Assembly (NCBI GenBank): GCA_018661775.1
Contig: JABJHO010000029.1
Span: 1 to 35,688 of the forward strand
DNA: 35,688 nucleotides
Source: Candidatus Magasanikiibacteriota bacterium
GTDB lineage: Bacteria; Patescibacteriota; Patescibacteriia; Magasanikbacterales; UBA922
Direction of reading: 5' to 3'
Each line of letters begins with the position of its first letter. Position 1 is the stretch's first letter. Positions 27,358-35,688 of the stretch are shown here, piece after piece. The notes under the pieces are model-generated. The model ran no database searches, was not told the DNA's origin, and saw nothing but the letters and a program-made list of their open reading frames with translations. The position numbers were made by a program, and so were the translations under genes.

Positions 27358-27539
27358 AAAAAAAGACCTGCACTATGTTCGATACGAGTATTGAGGTAAA
27401 GGAGGGGAACCTCGCTACTCAAGCATCGAACATGCTACAGGTCTTTTTTGCTATACTGATGAGTATGTTCAGTACGAGTGTAAGTAAAGGAGGGGAACTT
27501 ACAACTCAAGCACCGAACATATTCATCACTATATTCAGA
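27358..27539 (-). ncRNA. candidate small RNA with two tandem hairpins presenting identical UCCCCUCCUUU (anti-SD-like) loops
   Basis: Hairpins at 27458-27527 and 27364-27444, both with loop AAAGGAGGGGA on the plus strand; consensus promoter at 27546-27574 and terminal stem AGACCTG/CAGGTCT followed by T6-7. Exact 5' end inferred. Confidence 0.82.
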
Positions 27540-27545
27540 CGCTCT

Positions 27546-27574
27546 ATTATAGCATGGTATGACTGTTTTGTCAA
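27546..27574 (-). promoter_or_regulatory. perfect sigma70 consensus promoter of the candidate sRNA
   Basis: Minus strand TTGACA-AAACAGTCATACCATGC-TATAAT, 17-nt spacer. Confidence 0.9.
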
Positions 27575-27617
27575 GCTCAACCTTGTGTTTCATTCTTACA
27601 TACACCCACAACACCGG

Positions 27618-27655
27618 ATAAAAAACAACACCCACGGCTTTCTGTGGGTGTTGTT
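27618..27655 (-). terminator. rho-independent terminator of topA
   Basis: Minus strand AACAACACCCAC-AGAAAGCC-GTGGGTGTTGTTTTTT. Confidence 0.9.
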
Positions 27656-27658
27656 TCA

Positions 27659-29995
27659 CTATTTTTTTGGCTTTTTTGGGGCAGGCTTCTTTTTCTTTGC
27701 CGCGGTCTTCTTTCTTCCTTTACGGCCGGGTTTTGCATTTTTTAACATTTCTATACATTGTTCTAGTGTGTAGTTTTCAGGGTGCTCTTCGTCTTTTGGT
27801 ATGCGTGCATTTTTTGTGCCGTCCGTAATATATGGACCATACGGGCCACGCAGTATTTGTATACCTTCTTCTACAAAAGTACGAATAATCTTTTTTGCCT
27901 TTTCTTCTCTTCCAAGAGTTATGATTTCTTTTGCTTCTTCAAGTGTAATGGTGTAGGGGTCTTTTTCTGCTTTTTTGATAGAGAAGTATTCTTTACCTAC
28001 TTGTACATATGGTCCAAACCGCCCCACATTAGCCTTGATGTCTTGCTCTTCATTATCCTTACCAAGTGTTCTTGGAAGACTGAGTAGTGTCAATGCCTCG
28101 TCTAGGGTAATGGTTTGAATCATTTGCCCTTCACGGAGAGATGCAAAACGTGGTTTTTCTTCATCATCTTTTGTTCCAAGCTGCACAAACGGTCCGTACC
28201 TTCCTATTTTGGCAGACACTGGTTTTTTGGTTTCTGGGTCTATACCAAGTTCTTTGGCATGAGATATGTCTTCGCGAGAAACGTGTTCTGTTTTTTCTAC
28301 AATGGTTTCGTGGAATGGTATGTAAAAAGCTTTCACGATAGGTTTCCACTCTTTTTTACCCTCTGCTATTGCGTCTAAGTCTTCTTCCATTTGGGCGGTA
28401 AAACTGTAATCAACTATTGCGGTAAAGTGTTCTACGAGCACTTCATTGACAATATGCGCAACATCAAGTGGAAGAAATTTTTTATTTTCATCCCTGTCGA
28501 CATATTTTCTTGCTTCAATGGTTGCTATTGTTGGTGCGTAAGTAGAAGGGCGGCCAATACCTAGTTCTTCCAATGTTTTAATGAGGGTTGCATCAGAATA
28601 GCGAGCTGGTGGTTGAGTGAAGTGTTGTTCTGGGGTAAGCTCTGAGCAGGCCATGTTATCTTTTACGGCAGTTTCTGGGAGAGTGTCTTCTTTTACCGTC
28701 TGAGGGTATAAGCTGAGCCAACCAGGAGATGTAATAATTTGACCTGTTGCTCTAAACCCATACACTTTTTGGGTTTCTGTACTTTCTATATCTATCGTTG
28801 TCTTGTCCAGCTTTGCATCGCTCATTTGGGTGGCAACAGCTCGTTTCCAGATCAAAGAATAGAGTTTAAGCTGTTGTGGCGTAAGATACCCAGATATAGC
28901 TTCTGGGGTTTTGTTTGGGTCTGTGGGCCGAATCGCTTCGTGAGCCTCTTGGGCACCTTTTGTTTTTTTTGCGTACACCCGTGTTTTTGGTGCACAAAAG
29001 TTTTCACCGTAGGTATTACGAATAAAATGTTGGGTTTCTGATAAAAATTTTGTCGAAAGGTTGTTTGAATCTGTTCGCATGTAGGTAATTAATCCAACAT
29101 GCTCGGATCCTATGTCTACACCTTCATAGAGTTGTTGTGCCAGGCGCATGCTTTGTTTTGAGGAGTATCCCAACTTTTGGTTTGCTTGCTGCTGGAGTGT
29201 GGATGTTCTGTATGGAGGTGGGGGAGTGCGCTTTGCTTCTTTTTTTTCTATGCTCGAAACAGTGTATTTTTTGTCTTTTAGGTCAGAAAGAAACGTATCA
29301 ACCTGTTCTTTGTTTTCTATTGCCAGTTTTTTTAGTTTTTTTCCGTCTACGGTGTTGAGTTTTGCTTCAAAAGTGTGGTCGGTGTTGTCTTTTTTGGAAA
29401 ACACACCTTTAAGAGACCAGTACTCTTGGCTATTAAAGGCGTCACGTTCTTTTTCTCTTTCTACAACAAGCCTTACGGCAACAGACTGTACGCGTCCTGC
29501 AGAAAGCCCGGGTGAAACTTTTTTCCATAAAAATGGTGAAAGCTCATAACCAACCAATCTATCAAGCACACGCCGCGCCTGTTGGGCATCAACAAGCTTT
29601 TGATCTATATGTCTTGGGTGCTGCAGTGCTTCTTCTACCGCATGTTTTGTAATCTCATGAAATGCAATGCGCTGTGCACGGTCTGGGTCAATGCCTAAAA
29701 TTTGTGCCAAGTGCCAAGAGATCGCTTCTCCTTCTCTGTCTTCATCAGTGGCAAAAATAATATTATTTTCACATTTTTTTGCTAGCTCCTTTAACTTTTT
29801 TACCTGCTGTGTCTTGTCTGGCGAAACACGATATTGTGGGGTAAATGTGCCATGCTCTGTGTCTATTCCCATGGTGCTTTTTGGAAGATCACGCACATGC
29901 CCAAATGAGGATGTGACAATATAAGACGAACCAAGGAATTTGGATATAGTTTTTGCTTTTGTAGGGGATTCTACGATAACGAGTGTTTTTGGCAT
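27659..29995 (-). CDS. topA: DNA topoisomerase I
   Basis: TLVIVESPTKAKTISKFLG, FATDEDREGEAISWHL, GLITYMRTDSNNLS, GIGRPSTYAPTIATI; C-terminal basic tail AAKKKKPAPKKPKK. Confidence 0.97.
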   Translation of the reverse strand: MPKTLVIVESPTKAKTISKFLGSSYIVTSSFGHVRDLPKSTMGIDTEHGTFTPQYRVSPDKTQQVKKLKELAKKCENNIIFATDEDREGEAISWHLAQILGIDPDRAQRIAFHEITKHAVEEALQHPRHIDQKLVDAQQARRVLDRLVGYELSPFLWKKVSPGLSAGRVQSVAVRLVVEREKERDAFNSQEYWSLKGVFSKKDNTDHTFEAKLNTVDGKKLKKLAIENKEQVDTFLSDLKDKKYTVSSIEKKEAKRTPPPPYRTSTLQQQANQKLGYSSKQSMRLAQQLYEGVDIGSEHVGLITYMRTDSNNLSTKFLSETQHFIRNTYGENFCAPKTRVYAKKTKGAQEAHEAIRPTDPNKTPEAISGYLTPQQLKLYSLIWKRAVATQMSDAKLDKTTIDIESTETQKVYGFRATGQIITSPGWLSLYPQTVKEDTLPETAVKDNMACSELTPEQHFTQPPARYSDATLIKTLEELGIGRPSTYAPTIATIEARKYVDRDENKKFLPLDVAHIVNEVLVEHFTAIVDYSFTAQMEEDLDAIAEGKKEWKPIVKAFYIPFHETIVEKTEHVSREDISHAKELGIDPETKKPVSAKIGRYGPFVQLGTKDDEEKPRFASLREGQMIQTITLDEALTLLSLPRTLGKDNEEQDIKANVGRFGPYVQVGKEYFSIKKAEKDPYTITLEEAKEIITLGREEKAKKIIRTFVEEGIQILRGPYGPYITDGTKNARIPKDEEHPENYTLEQCIEMLKNAKPGRKGRKKTAAKKKKPAPKKPKK

Positions 29996-30023
29996 AAAAT
30001 ATAAAAATAGAGTAACTCAGGAT

Positions 30024-30053
30024 ATAGTAAACGAATAGTAGGTATTTTGTCAA
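30024..30053 (-). promoter_or_regulatory. sigma70-type promoter of topA
   Basis: Minus strand TTGACA-N18-TACTAT. Confidence 0.6.
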
Positions 30054-30100
30054 GCACTATACACTATACCATGAATTTATGCGTGAGCATACATTCTTTG

Positions 30101-31183
30101 CTATGTGTAGACAATATACATCATATTTCCGATATTTTTTACCATACCTTTCATTTCCATGAGTGTGAGCGTGCTGGTTACTTCTGCGCTTTGCATGTCG
30201 GTTTTTTTTATAAGCATGTCTATGTGGATTGGTTCGTGGGTAATATATTGTAGTATGATAGCTTCAGTAGGGGAGGCAGGGATGACATTTTTGTTTTCTT
30301 TGTATTGCGTACGTGCTTCAACTTCGAGTATTTCCAAAATATCACTTGCTTGTGTGACTAAGTGTGCGCCAGATTGGATGAGTTTGTGCACACCTATTGC
30401 ATTTGGTGAGTTAATGTTTTGTGGTACAGCAAACACATCACGATGTGCATCAATGGCGCACTGTGCAGTAATAAGTGCTCCCGACTTTTTCCCAGCTTCT
30501 ATTATTAGTGTGCCTATGGACATGCCCGCTACAATTCTATTTCTTTTTGGAAATGTAAATTTGGTTGGTACGGTTCCAGGTGGAAATTCAGATAAAATAG
30601 CGCCCCCACTTTCAACTATTCTGTCGGCAAGCTCTGTATGGGCAACAGGTGTTATGTGATATTTATCTACACCACCTCCAAGCACAGCAATGGTGTTTCC
30701 TTTTGCCAAAAGTGCGGTAGAGTGTGCAATCGCATCTATCCCATATGCTAAACCACTCACAATACTTACTCCGGATCCGACAAGTTCTGTCACCAACTCT
30801 GTGGCAACGTGTTTTCCGTATGGTGTATTTTTTCTTGGACCAACCACAGCCAAGGGAATTGCGCATTCTTTGAGTGACCCGCGCATAAACAAACAGAATG
30901 GTGGGTCATACACATCTTGGAGTAGTGTTGGGTAGTCAGGATCATTTGGCAACACATATACAATATCTTGTTGTTCTAGTATTTTTTCAGCTTTTTCTTC
31001 GTCAAAATCTTTTTTCCAAAAAAAGAACTCGTCTATAAGTTCTTTTTTCCATTTGGTTTCTTTAAAATCTTTTTTTTGTGCTAGCCATGCAGTGTCTAGT
31101 GAGGAGAATATCTCAATAAGTTTGTTATATCGTGCACGTGTGTTTTTTGGGAAATATGAAAACAACACCTCCTTTGGCAACAT
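30101..31183 (-). CDS. dprA: DNA processing protein DprA/Smf
   Basis: AVVGPRKNTPYG, SGVSIVSGLAYGIDAIAHSTALLAKGNTIAVLGGGVDKYHI, FPKRNRIVAGMSIGTLIIEAGKKSGALITAQCA; C-terminal winged-helix-like segment. Confidence 0.95.
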   Translation of the reverse strand: MLPKEVLFSYFPKNTRARYNKLIEIFSSLDTAWLAQKKDFKETKWKKELIDEFFFWKKDFDEEKAEKILEQQDIVYVLPNDPDYPTLLQDVYDPPFCLFMRGSLKECAIPLAVVGPRKNTPYGKHVATELVTELVGSGVSIVSGLAYGIDAIAHSTALLAKGNTIAVLGGGVDKYHITPVAHTELADRIVESGGAILSEFPPGTVPTKFTFPKRNRIVAGMSIGTLIIEAGKKSGALITAQCAIDAHRDVFAVPQNINSPNAIGVHKLIQSGAHLVTQASDILEILEVEARTQYKENKNVIPASPTEAIILQYITHEPIHIDMLIKKTDMQSAEVTSTLTLMEMKGMVKNIGNMMYIVYT

Positions 31184-31184
31184 A

Positions 31185-31733
31185 TTAGGTAGTTAGAGAA
31201 TAAATTTCAGCAACACCTGCTTCTACAGTCTTGTGCAAATCTCTTTTTTCAAAGAGACCAAACTTTCCAAGAACAAATTTTGCTGTATCTGCCATTTTTC
31301 TTTCACTTGTTGCCGCTATTCCCACGCGTATTCGGTTAAAATCTTTTGTGCCTATGTGTTGTATAATAGACTTAATACCATTGTGACCTGCGTGTCCACG
31401 GTCTTTTTGAGTTTTTGTTATACCTAAGGCAAGATCTTTCTCATCATGAACAACAGTGAGTTTCTTATGCGGAATATTGTAGTATTGCATAAGAAGGTTT
31501 ACCGACTGGCCTGACTCATTCATAAAAGTCATTGGCTTTGCAAGAAGTATTTTGGTACCATCTTTGTGTATTGTGGCAATTTCTGCATTGTGTTTTTTAC
31601 TTAGTTTCCACGAAAGAGAATTGTCGTGTGTACGTTCTTTTTCAAGCAATGCATCAAGAATCATAAATCCTATGTTGTGGCGTGTTTTTTGATAGCGTTT
31701 TCCTGGATTTCCAAGTCCAACTACAAGATGCAT
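31185..31733 (-). CDS. pth: peptidyl-tRNA hydrolase
   Basis: HLVVGLGNPGKRYQKTRHNIGFMILD, KPMTFMNESGQSV, VVHDEKDLALG, RGHAGHNGIKSI. Confidence 0.95.
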   Translation of the reverse strand: MHLVVGLGNPGKRYQKTRHNIGFMILDALLEKERTHDNSLSWKLSKKHNAEIATIHKDGTKILLAKPMTFMNESGQSVNLLMQYYNIPHKKLTVVHDEKDLALGITKTQKDRGHAGHNGIKSIIQHIGTKDFNRIRVGIAATSERKMADTAKFVLGKFGLFEKRDLHKTVEAGVAEIYSLTT

Positions 31734-31734
31734 A

Positions 31735-33135
31735 TTATTTTTTACTTTTTGTAAGCTTAATTACTATTGGAGTTGCAAAAAAATTGAATTGCTCTCTGAG
31801 TTTGTTTTCCATATAATTCATATACGATCTGTGGAGTGACGTACGATATTTTACGATAACTTCAAAAATAGGCGGTGCACTATTGATTTGTTTGAGCCCA
31901 AGGAGTCGTGGGTGGCGTGTACCTTTTCCACGCGATGGTCGGTGTTTTTGGGTGACCTGTTTGAGAAAGTTATTGAGTGCGGCCTGTGGAATAACTGTGT
32001 GCCGTGCATCCCAGGCCTGCATAATAATCGGAAAAATATTGTGCACACCGTACCCTGATTTCCCACTTACAAATATAATCTCTGCAAACTTAAGGTGTGG
32101 AAAATAACTATACACCATTCTTTTTACCTGCTGCCTATTTGTGTCACTCGTGTCTTCTGCTAGATCCCATTTGTTTACGAGTAGTATAACACTTTTTGAT
32201 CGTTTTTCTATAAGCCCACCAAGTTGCATGTCTTGTGAGGAAATTGGTTCAGACCCATCTATGGTAAAGAGGATAATGTCTGAATCATCAACCGTGTTAA
32301 TACTTTTTCCTATTCCTTCTCGTTCAAGCTTGCCTTTTACTCTAGATTTTCTTCTAATTCCTGCAGTATCAATAAAGGTAATAGGTTGTACAATTTCCTC
32401 GTCACCAACTTTGTGGGTGTATGTCACGTCTGTGTCGTATGGTTCACGTGTGGTATGTGCAATATCACTGACGATCACTTTGTCTTCTTTTATGATTTGG
32501 TTAAAGAGTGATGATTTACCAACATTTGGCTTACCAACTAGGCTAATGGTGATATTATTTTTGATTGGTTCTTGTGCGGTATCTTTTGTTGAGATGTTTC
32601 GCTCTTTTGCTAAATCAAATATATGGTCTAGTAGATCACCGGTGTTTCTTCCGTTCACTGCAGAGATAGGAAAAGGTTCTCCAAGGCCAAGCTTGTACCA
32701 ATCTGGTGTTGTTAGTGTTTCAGCAATTCTTTTGTTGTCTACTTTGTTTGCTACTAGTATTACGGGCTTTTCTATAATTCTTCGTAATTGTTTTGCGAGT
32801 GCCATTTCTTGTGGTAGAACCCCTGCTTTTGCATCGGTAATAAACAAAATAACATCAGCTCGCTTCATGGCTTTTTTGGATTGTGCTAAAATTTCTTTTT
32901 CAAAAAGAACCCCATCTTCAAAGGTAAGTCCTCCGGTGTCTATAATGTGTACGTCTTTTCCACGCCAAATACAGTTTCCCTCATTGCTTGTGCGTGTAGT
33001 TCCTGGGGTGTTTGATACTATTGCTTTTTGTGACTCGATAAGTGCATTAAATAATGTCGATTTTCCAACATTAACCCTCCCTACCAGTGCTACTGTAAGA
33101 GTGTTTGTTGGTGTTTGTTTCATGTTTGTTGTCAT
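31735..33135 (-). CDS. der: ribosome-associated GTPase Der (EngA)
   Basis: Two tandem G domains: VALVGRVNVGKSTLFN and ISLVGKPNVGKSSLFN; C-terminal KH-like domain. Confidence 0.95.
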   Translation of the reverse strand: MTTNMKQTPTNTLTVALVGRVNVGKSTLFNALIESQKAIVSNTPGTTRTSNEGNCIWRGKDVHIIDTGGLTFEDGVLFEKEILAQSKKAMKRADVILFITDAKAGVLPQEMALAKQLRRIIEKPVILVANKVDNKRIAETLTTPDWYKLGLGEPFPISAVNGRNTGDLLDHIFDLAKERNISTKDTAQEPIKNNITISLVGKPNVGKSSLFNQIIKEDKVIVSDIAHTTREPYDTDVTYTHKVGDEEIVQPITFIDTAGIRRKSRVKGKLEREGIGKSINTVDDSDIILFTIDGSEPISSQDMQLGGLIEKRSKSVILLVNKWDLAEDTSDTNRQQVKRMVYSYFPHLKFAEIIFVSGKSGYGVHNIFPIIMQAWDARHTVIPQAALNNFLKQVTQKHRPSRGKGTRHPRLLGLKQINSAPPIFEVIVKYRTSLHRSYMNYMENKLREQFNFFATPIVIKLTKSKK

Positions 33136-33139
33136 ACAT

Positions 33140-34567
33140 TTATTCTAAAAAATCTTCTCCTAAAATTATAAGTATATCTGTCGTGCTTGTTGAAAAAGAA
33201 CTTGTTGGTGCTGTAAATGATTGTTTAATGGGGAGTGTTTTCTTAAGTGCCTCTATTGTGTTTGGCGACACATCGCCTGCAATATAGAAATATGATTCTT
33301 CCGTTGGCCGTTCCTTACTGTTTTGAATCAGCGACACATGGAAGGTGTTTTCAAGTAAGGTCTTTTTTGTTCTTGCTGCAAGCCCAGCGCGCCAAGTTCC
33401 ATTGTGTATTTCTATGTTTACGTTATCGTAACGCAGTGTCGGCTCCTTTGGTCTAGAGGAGGTGTTTTCTTCTTTGTATTCTTTTTTTTCAAATATCATT
33501 TCAATTGCTTCGTTTATTCGATCAAAGTTTTCTTCTTTTGGTATAAGAACATATTCTCCGCGTTCGTTTTTTCCATGATCAAGGAACCCTTCTGGTCCAC
33601 TTGCTATGTTAAGTGTGGTAATATGGTCTATGTCGAAATTTTTTGCCAGCTTTGTCATGGTTATAATATCTGAGAATGCAAGATTTGTTACAATATTGCT
33701 CCCGAGTGTTTGAATAATTGACTGTATCTTGAGTGGGTTTGCAAGAGTCTGAAATGATAATGCTTTTTCTTTTATCGCAAGGAGCACTCTCTGTTGGCGC
33801 TTTGAGCGGGCAAAATCAGACCCTTCATTATTGTTCCCATGACGGGATCGAACAAAGGTGAGCGCTTTTGTGCCATCCATTTGTTGTACACCTTGAGAAA
33901 AGTGTACGGTTTGGAATTCATCATTTGGTGCTGGGTATTCTTGGTCTGTAAACGTGCGCTCAACATCTACGGTAATACCATCAATTTCATTTATTATTTC
34001 TTTAAATGCCCGAAAATCCACTCGAATATAGTAATTAATTGGAATATCGAATGTTTTTTCAATAACTTTTTTAGCCAACTCTGGACCTTGTTTGTAATTA
34101 GCAGACTCTCCAAATGCATTGGCGTGGTTAATCTTTCTGATTCCGTGTTTTGGTATGTCAACCGCCAGGTCTCGCGGAATAGAAATCATAGCCACTTCTT
34201 TGGTTGATGGCTTAATACTGGCAATAATTATGGTATCTGTCAAGTAGGGGCCATCATGTCCGGGGCCACCTTGCCCAAGTAATAGGATATTAATACGGTC
34301 TTTTTTCTTTCCTGCTAGGTGAGGTTCTTGGCTAAACACTAGTTTGCGCATTTTACCAAAAAAGCCTTTTCTTTCTAAGGGTTCTAGCGTTACCGGGTCA
34401 TAGGCTGCAGCCTCTTGTGGAAGATTTTTAAAAAAGAATTTTTCACTTACACAGCCAGATAAATACAATATACCAAATACAATAAAAACAAAAAAAACCC
34501 GTCGATATTTCTTCGAACTGGCACGTTGAGTTCCATTGGCCAGAAAATTCACAGGTTCTATTCTCAT
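33140..34567 (-). CDS. LytR-CpsA-Psr (LCP) family cell-envelope protein
   Basis: TM near N-terminus; ILLLGQGGPGHDGPYLTDTIIIASIKPSTKEVAMISIPRDLAVDIP, KINHANAFGE, VRSRHGNNNEGSDFARSKRQQRVL. Start moved from the ORF-track 34654 to 34567 because a promoter lies inside the longer ORF. Confidence 0.88.
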   Translation of the reverse strand: MRIEPVNFLANGTQRASSKKYRRVFFVFIVFGILYLSGCVSEKFFFKNLPQEAAAYDPVTLEPLERKGFFGKMRKLVFSQEPHLAGKKKDRINILLLGQGGPGHDGPYLTDTIIIASIKPSTKEVAMISIPRDLAVDIPKHGIRKINHANAFGESANYKQGPELAKKVIEKTFDIPINYYIRVDFRAFKEIINEIDGITVDVERTFTDQEYPAPNDEFQTVHFSQGVQQMDGTKALTFVRSRHGNNNEGSDFARSKRQQRVLLAIKEKALSFQTLANPLKIQSIIQTLGSNIVTNLAFSDIITMTKLAKNFDIDHITTLNIASGPEGFLDHGKNERGEYVLIPKEENFDRINEAIEMIFEKKEYKEENTSSRPKEPTLRYDNVNIEIHNGTWRAGLAARTKKTLLENTFHVSLIQNSKERPTEESYFYIAGDVSPNTIEALKKTLPIKQSFTAPTSSFSTSTTDILIILGEDFLE

Positions 34568-34575
34568 ACTGCTTG

Positions 34576-34604
34576 AGTATATACTAAAAGTAGGAAAAAA
34601 GCAA
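34576..34604 (-). promoter_or_regulatory. sigma70-type promoter of the LCP operon
   Basis: Minus strand TTGCTT-N17-TATACT, -10 ending 8 nt before the ATG at 34567. Confidence 0.6.
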
Positions 34605-34679
34605 TGACCTGCCGCACTCTTTTCAACCATCTGTAATATGTGGTATACTATCACTAAATTCGTCTATAACATTATACAT

Positions 34680-35183
34680 ATGCCTGAAATTATTTCTCAA
34701 GACACTATTATCGGAAATACGCTTTCGGCGTGGCAGGTAAAAGAGTTTGAACAGCATGACCGCACTCGTCGATGGTATATTGTTATTGGTCTTTTGGGGG
34801 TGTTATTGTTTTGGTATGGGGCAAAAAGTGGCAACTTCCTCTTTTCTCTTATTATTATGCTTTTTGGTATAATTCTGTACCTTCAGGCAAACCAAAAACC
34901 TCAACCGGTTGATGTGGCGGTGTGTGAGTTGGGGCTTATAGTGGGTTCGCGGTTTTATCCCTGGAAAGAGTTAAAAGAGTTTTATATTATTTATAAACCA
35001 CCAGAAGTAAAAACAGTATTTTTTCAACCAGAGTCAATGTATCAGCCAAAAATATATTTAGATTTGGCTCATGTTGACCCCGTTGCGTTGCGGAATGTGT
35101 TACTTGAGTATTTAGAAGAGAACTTAGAGGAGGATGCTGAACCAGCAAGCACACGGTTTGCAAGAAATTGGCAAATTCATTAA
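34680..35183 (+). CDS. hypothetical membrane protein with two TM helices and a cytoplasmic domain
   Basis: MPEIISQDTIIGNTLSAWQVKEFEQHDRTRRWYIVIGLLGVLLFWYGAKSGNFLFSLIIMLFGIILYLQ...; ATG at 34680 follows a TATACT at 34644-34649. Confidence 0.78.
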   Translation: MPEIISQDTIIGNTLSAWQVKEFEQHDRTRRWYIVIGLLGVLLFWYGAKSGNFLFSLIIMLFGIILYLQANQKPQPVDVAVCELGLIVGSRFYPWKELKEFYIIYKPPEVKTVFFQPESMYQPKIYLDLAHVDPVALRNVLLEYLEENLEEDAEPASTRFARNWQIH

Positions 35184-35205
35184 TAATTATTTTGTGTACG
35201 TAATG

Positions 35206-35228
35206 AAGAGTGGGTGACCACTCTTTTT
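35206..35228 (+). terminator. rho-independent terminator
   Basis: AAGAGTGG-GTGA-CCACTCTT then T run. Confidence 0.85.
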
Positions 35229-35240
35229 GCGTTTGTATTA

Positions 35241-35269
35241 TTGACAAAATCAGAAAAATTCCGTATACT
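35241..35269 (+). promoter_or_regulatory. strong sigma70 promoter of tRNA-Arg
   Basis: TTGACA-N17-TATACT. Confidence 0.85.
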
Positions 35270-35286
35270 AGTCACGAACTGTTGAA

Positions 35287-35358
35287 GCTCTCGTAGTTTA
35301 ATGGATAGAACAGTGGCTTGCGGAGCCATAGGTCTAGGTTCGATTCCTGGCGAGAGCA
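35287..35358 (+). tRNA. tRNA-Arg (anticodon GCG), CCA not encoded
   Basis: GCTCTCG/CGAGAGC acceptor, anticodon arm GTGGC-TTGCGGA-GCCAT, T-arm CTAGG-TTCGATT-CCTGG, discriminator A. Confidence 0.9.
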
Positions 35359-35362
35359 CAAA

Positions 35363-35388
35363 AACACCCTTTATTGCTGGTGTTTTTT
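35363..35388 (+). terminator. rho-independent terminator after tRNA-Arg
   Basis: AACACC...GGTGTT then T run. Confidence 0.75.
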
Positions 35389-35573
35389 GTTTATTAATCC
35401 TTTTTTTTGGACAGAATACGGTTTTTTTACTATAATTGATGGAGTGTGTCAACAGTTGAGCACATGGCCGTCATAGGAGAAATGTTTATGTATAAAACGT
35501 CTCAGCAAGGAATATCTGTTTACTCTTTTTTCTGTTTTCATGACCCACCGTTAGTTGTAGGTGTGTTGTGAAC

Positions 35574-35688
35574 ATGTCCACCATTTGTGGTCAGACAGAA
35601 TTTGACCGAGAGATACAAAGCTCCGACCTCCCAATTCTTGTATATTTTTGGAACCCTCTTTGCGAGCACTGTGTTCGTGTTATTGATC
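35574..35688 (+). CDS. thioredoxin-like protein, truncated at the window end
   Basis: MSTICGQTEFDREIQSSDLPILVYFWNPLCEHCVRVID: thioredoxin N-terminus with CxxC (CEHC). Not in the supplied ORF track. Confidence 0.72.
   Translation, partial: MSTICGQTEFDREIQSSDLPILVYFWNPLCEHCVRVID

Noticed and set aside
27358-27527. Repeated AAAGGAGGGGA segments considered as a short CRISPR array
   Set aside because: Only two copies, each inside a long hairpin with compensatory arms; no spacers and no cas genes. A promoter and terminator support an RNA gene instead.
27375-27773. Plus-strand ORFs across 27069-27773
   Set aside because: They run over the hairpin RNA, two minus-strand promoters and the topA terminator and 3' end; composition is low-complexity Phe/Cys-rich, typical of antisense ORFs.
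32141-33148. 335-aa plus-strand ORF opposite der
   Set aside because: Antisense shadow of a clear der gene with two G domains; no recognisable motifs.

Overview
This looks like a low-GC chromosomal segment from a Candidate Phyla Radiation (Patescibacteria/Parcubacteria-like) genome. The assignment is inferred from gene content and style, with no search run. Housekeeping genes: map, ruvX, recO, pyrD, rarA, asnS, a NOL1/Sun RNA methyltransferase, an ABC exporter, a DksA/TraR-like gene, rpmB, an rpmG missing from the ORF track, topA, and an LCP-der-pth-dprA operon. There are three tRNAs: Trp-CCA, Asp-GTC and Arg-GCG. Accessory or unusual content: a tandem pair of diverged methyltransferase-like paralogs; a GNAT/aspartoacylase-like operon with strong hairpins; a GH1-like predicted lipoprotein; and a transglutaminase-VWA fusion protein next to a MoxR-like AAA ATPase. 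The strongest unexplained signal is on the minus strand at about 27358-27539. It is a free-standing candidate small RNA gene with a perfect sigma70 promoter (TTGACA-N17-TATAAT), two tandem hairpins with internal compensatory changes, an identical 11-nt loop UCCCCUCCUUU in both, and an intrinsic terminator. The loop contains CCUCCUUU, the 16S anti-Shine-Dalgarno sequence. A second oddity is a partial tRNA-Asp duplication next to the real tRNA-Asp. All calls come from reading the sequence; no homology searches were possible.
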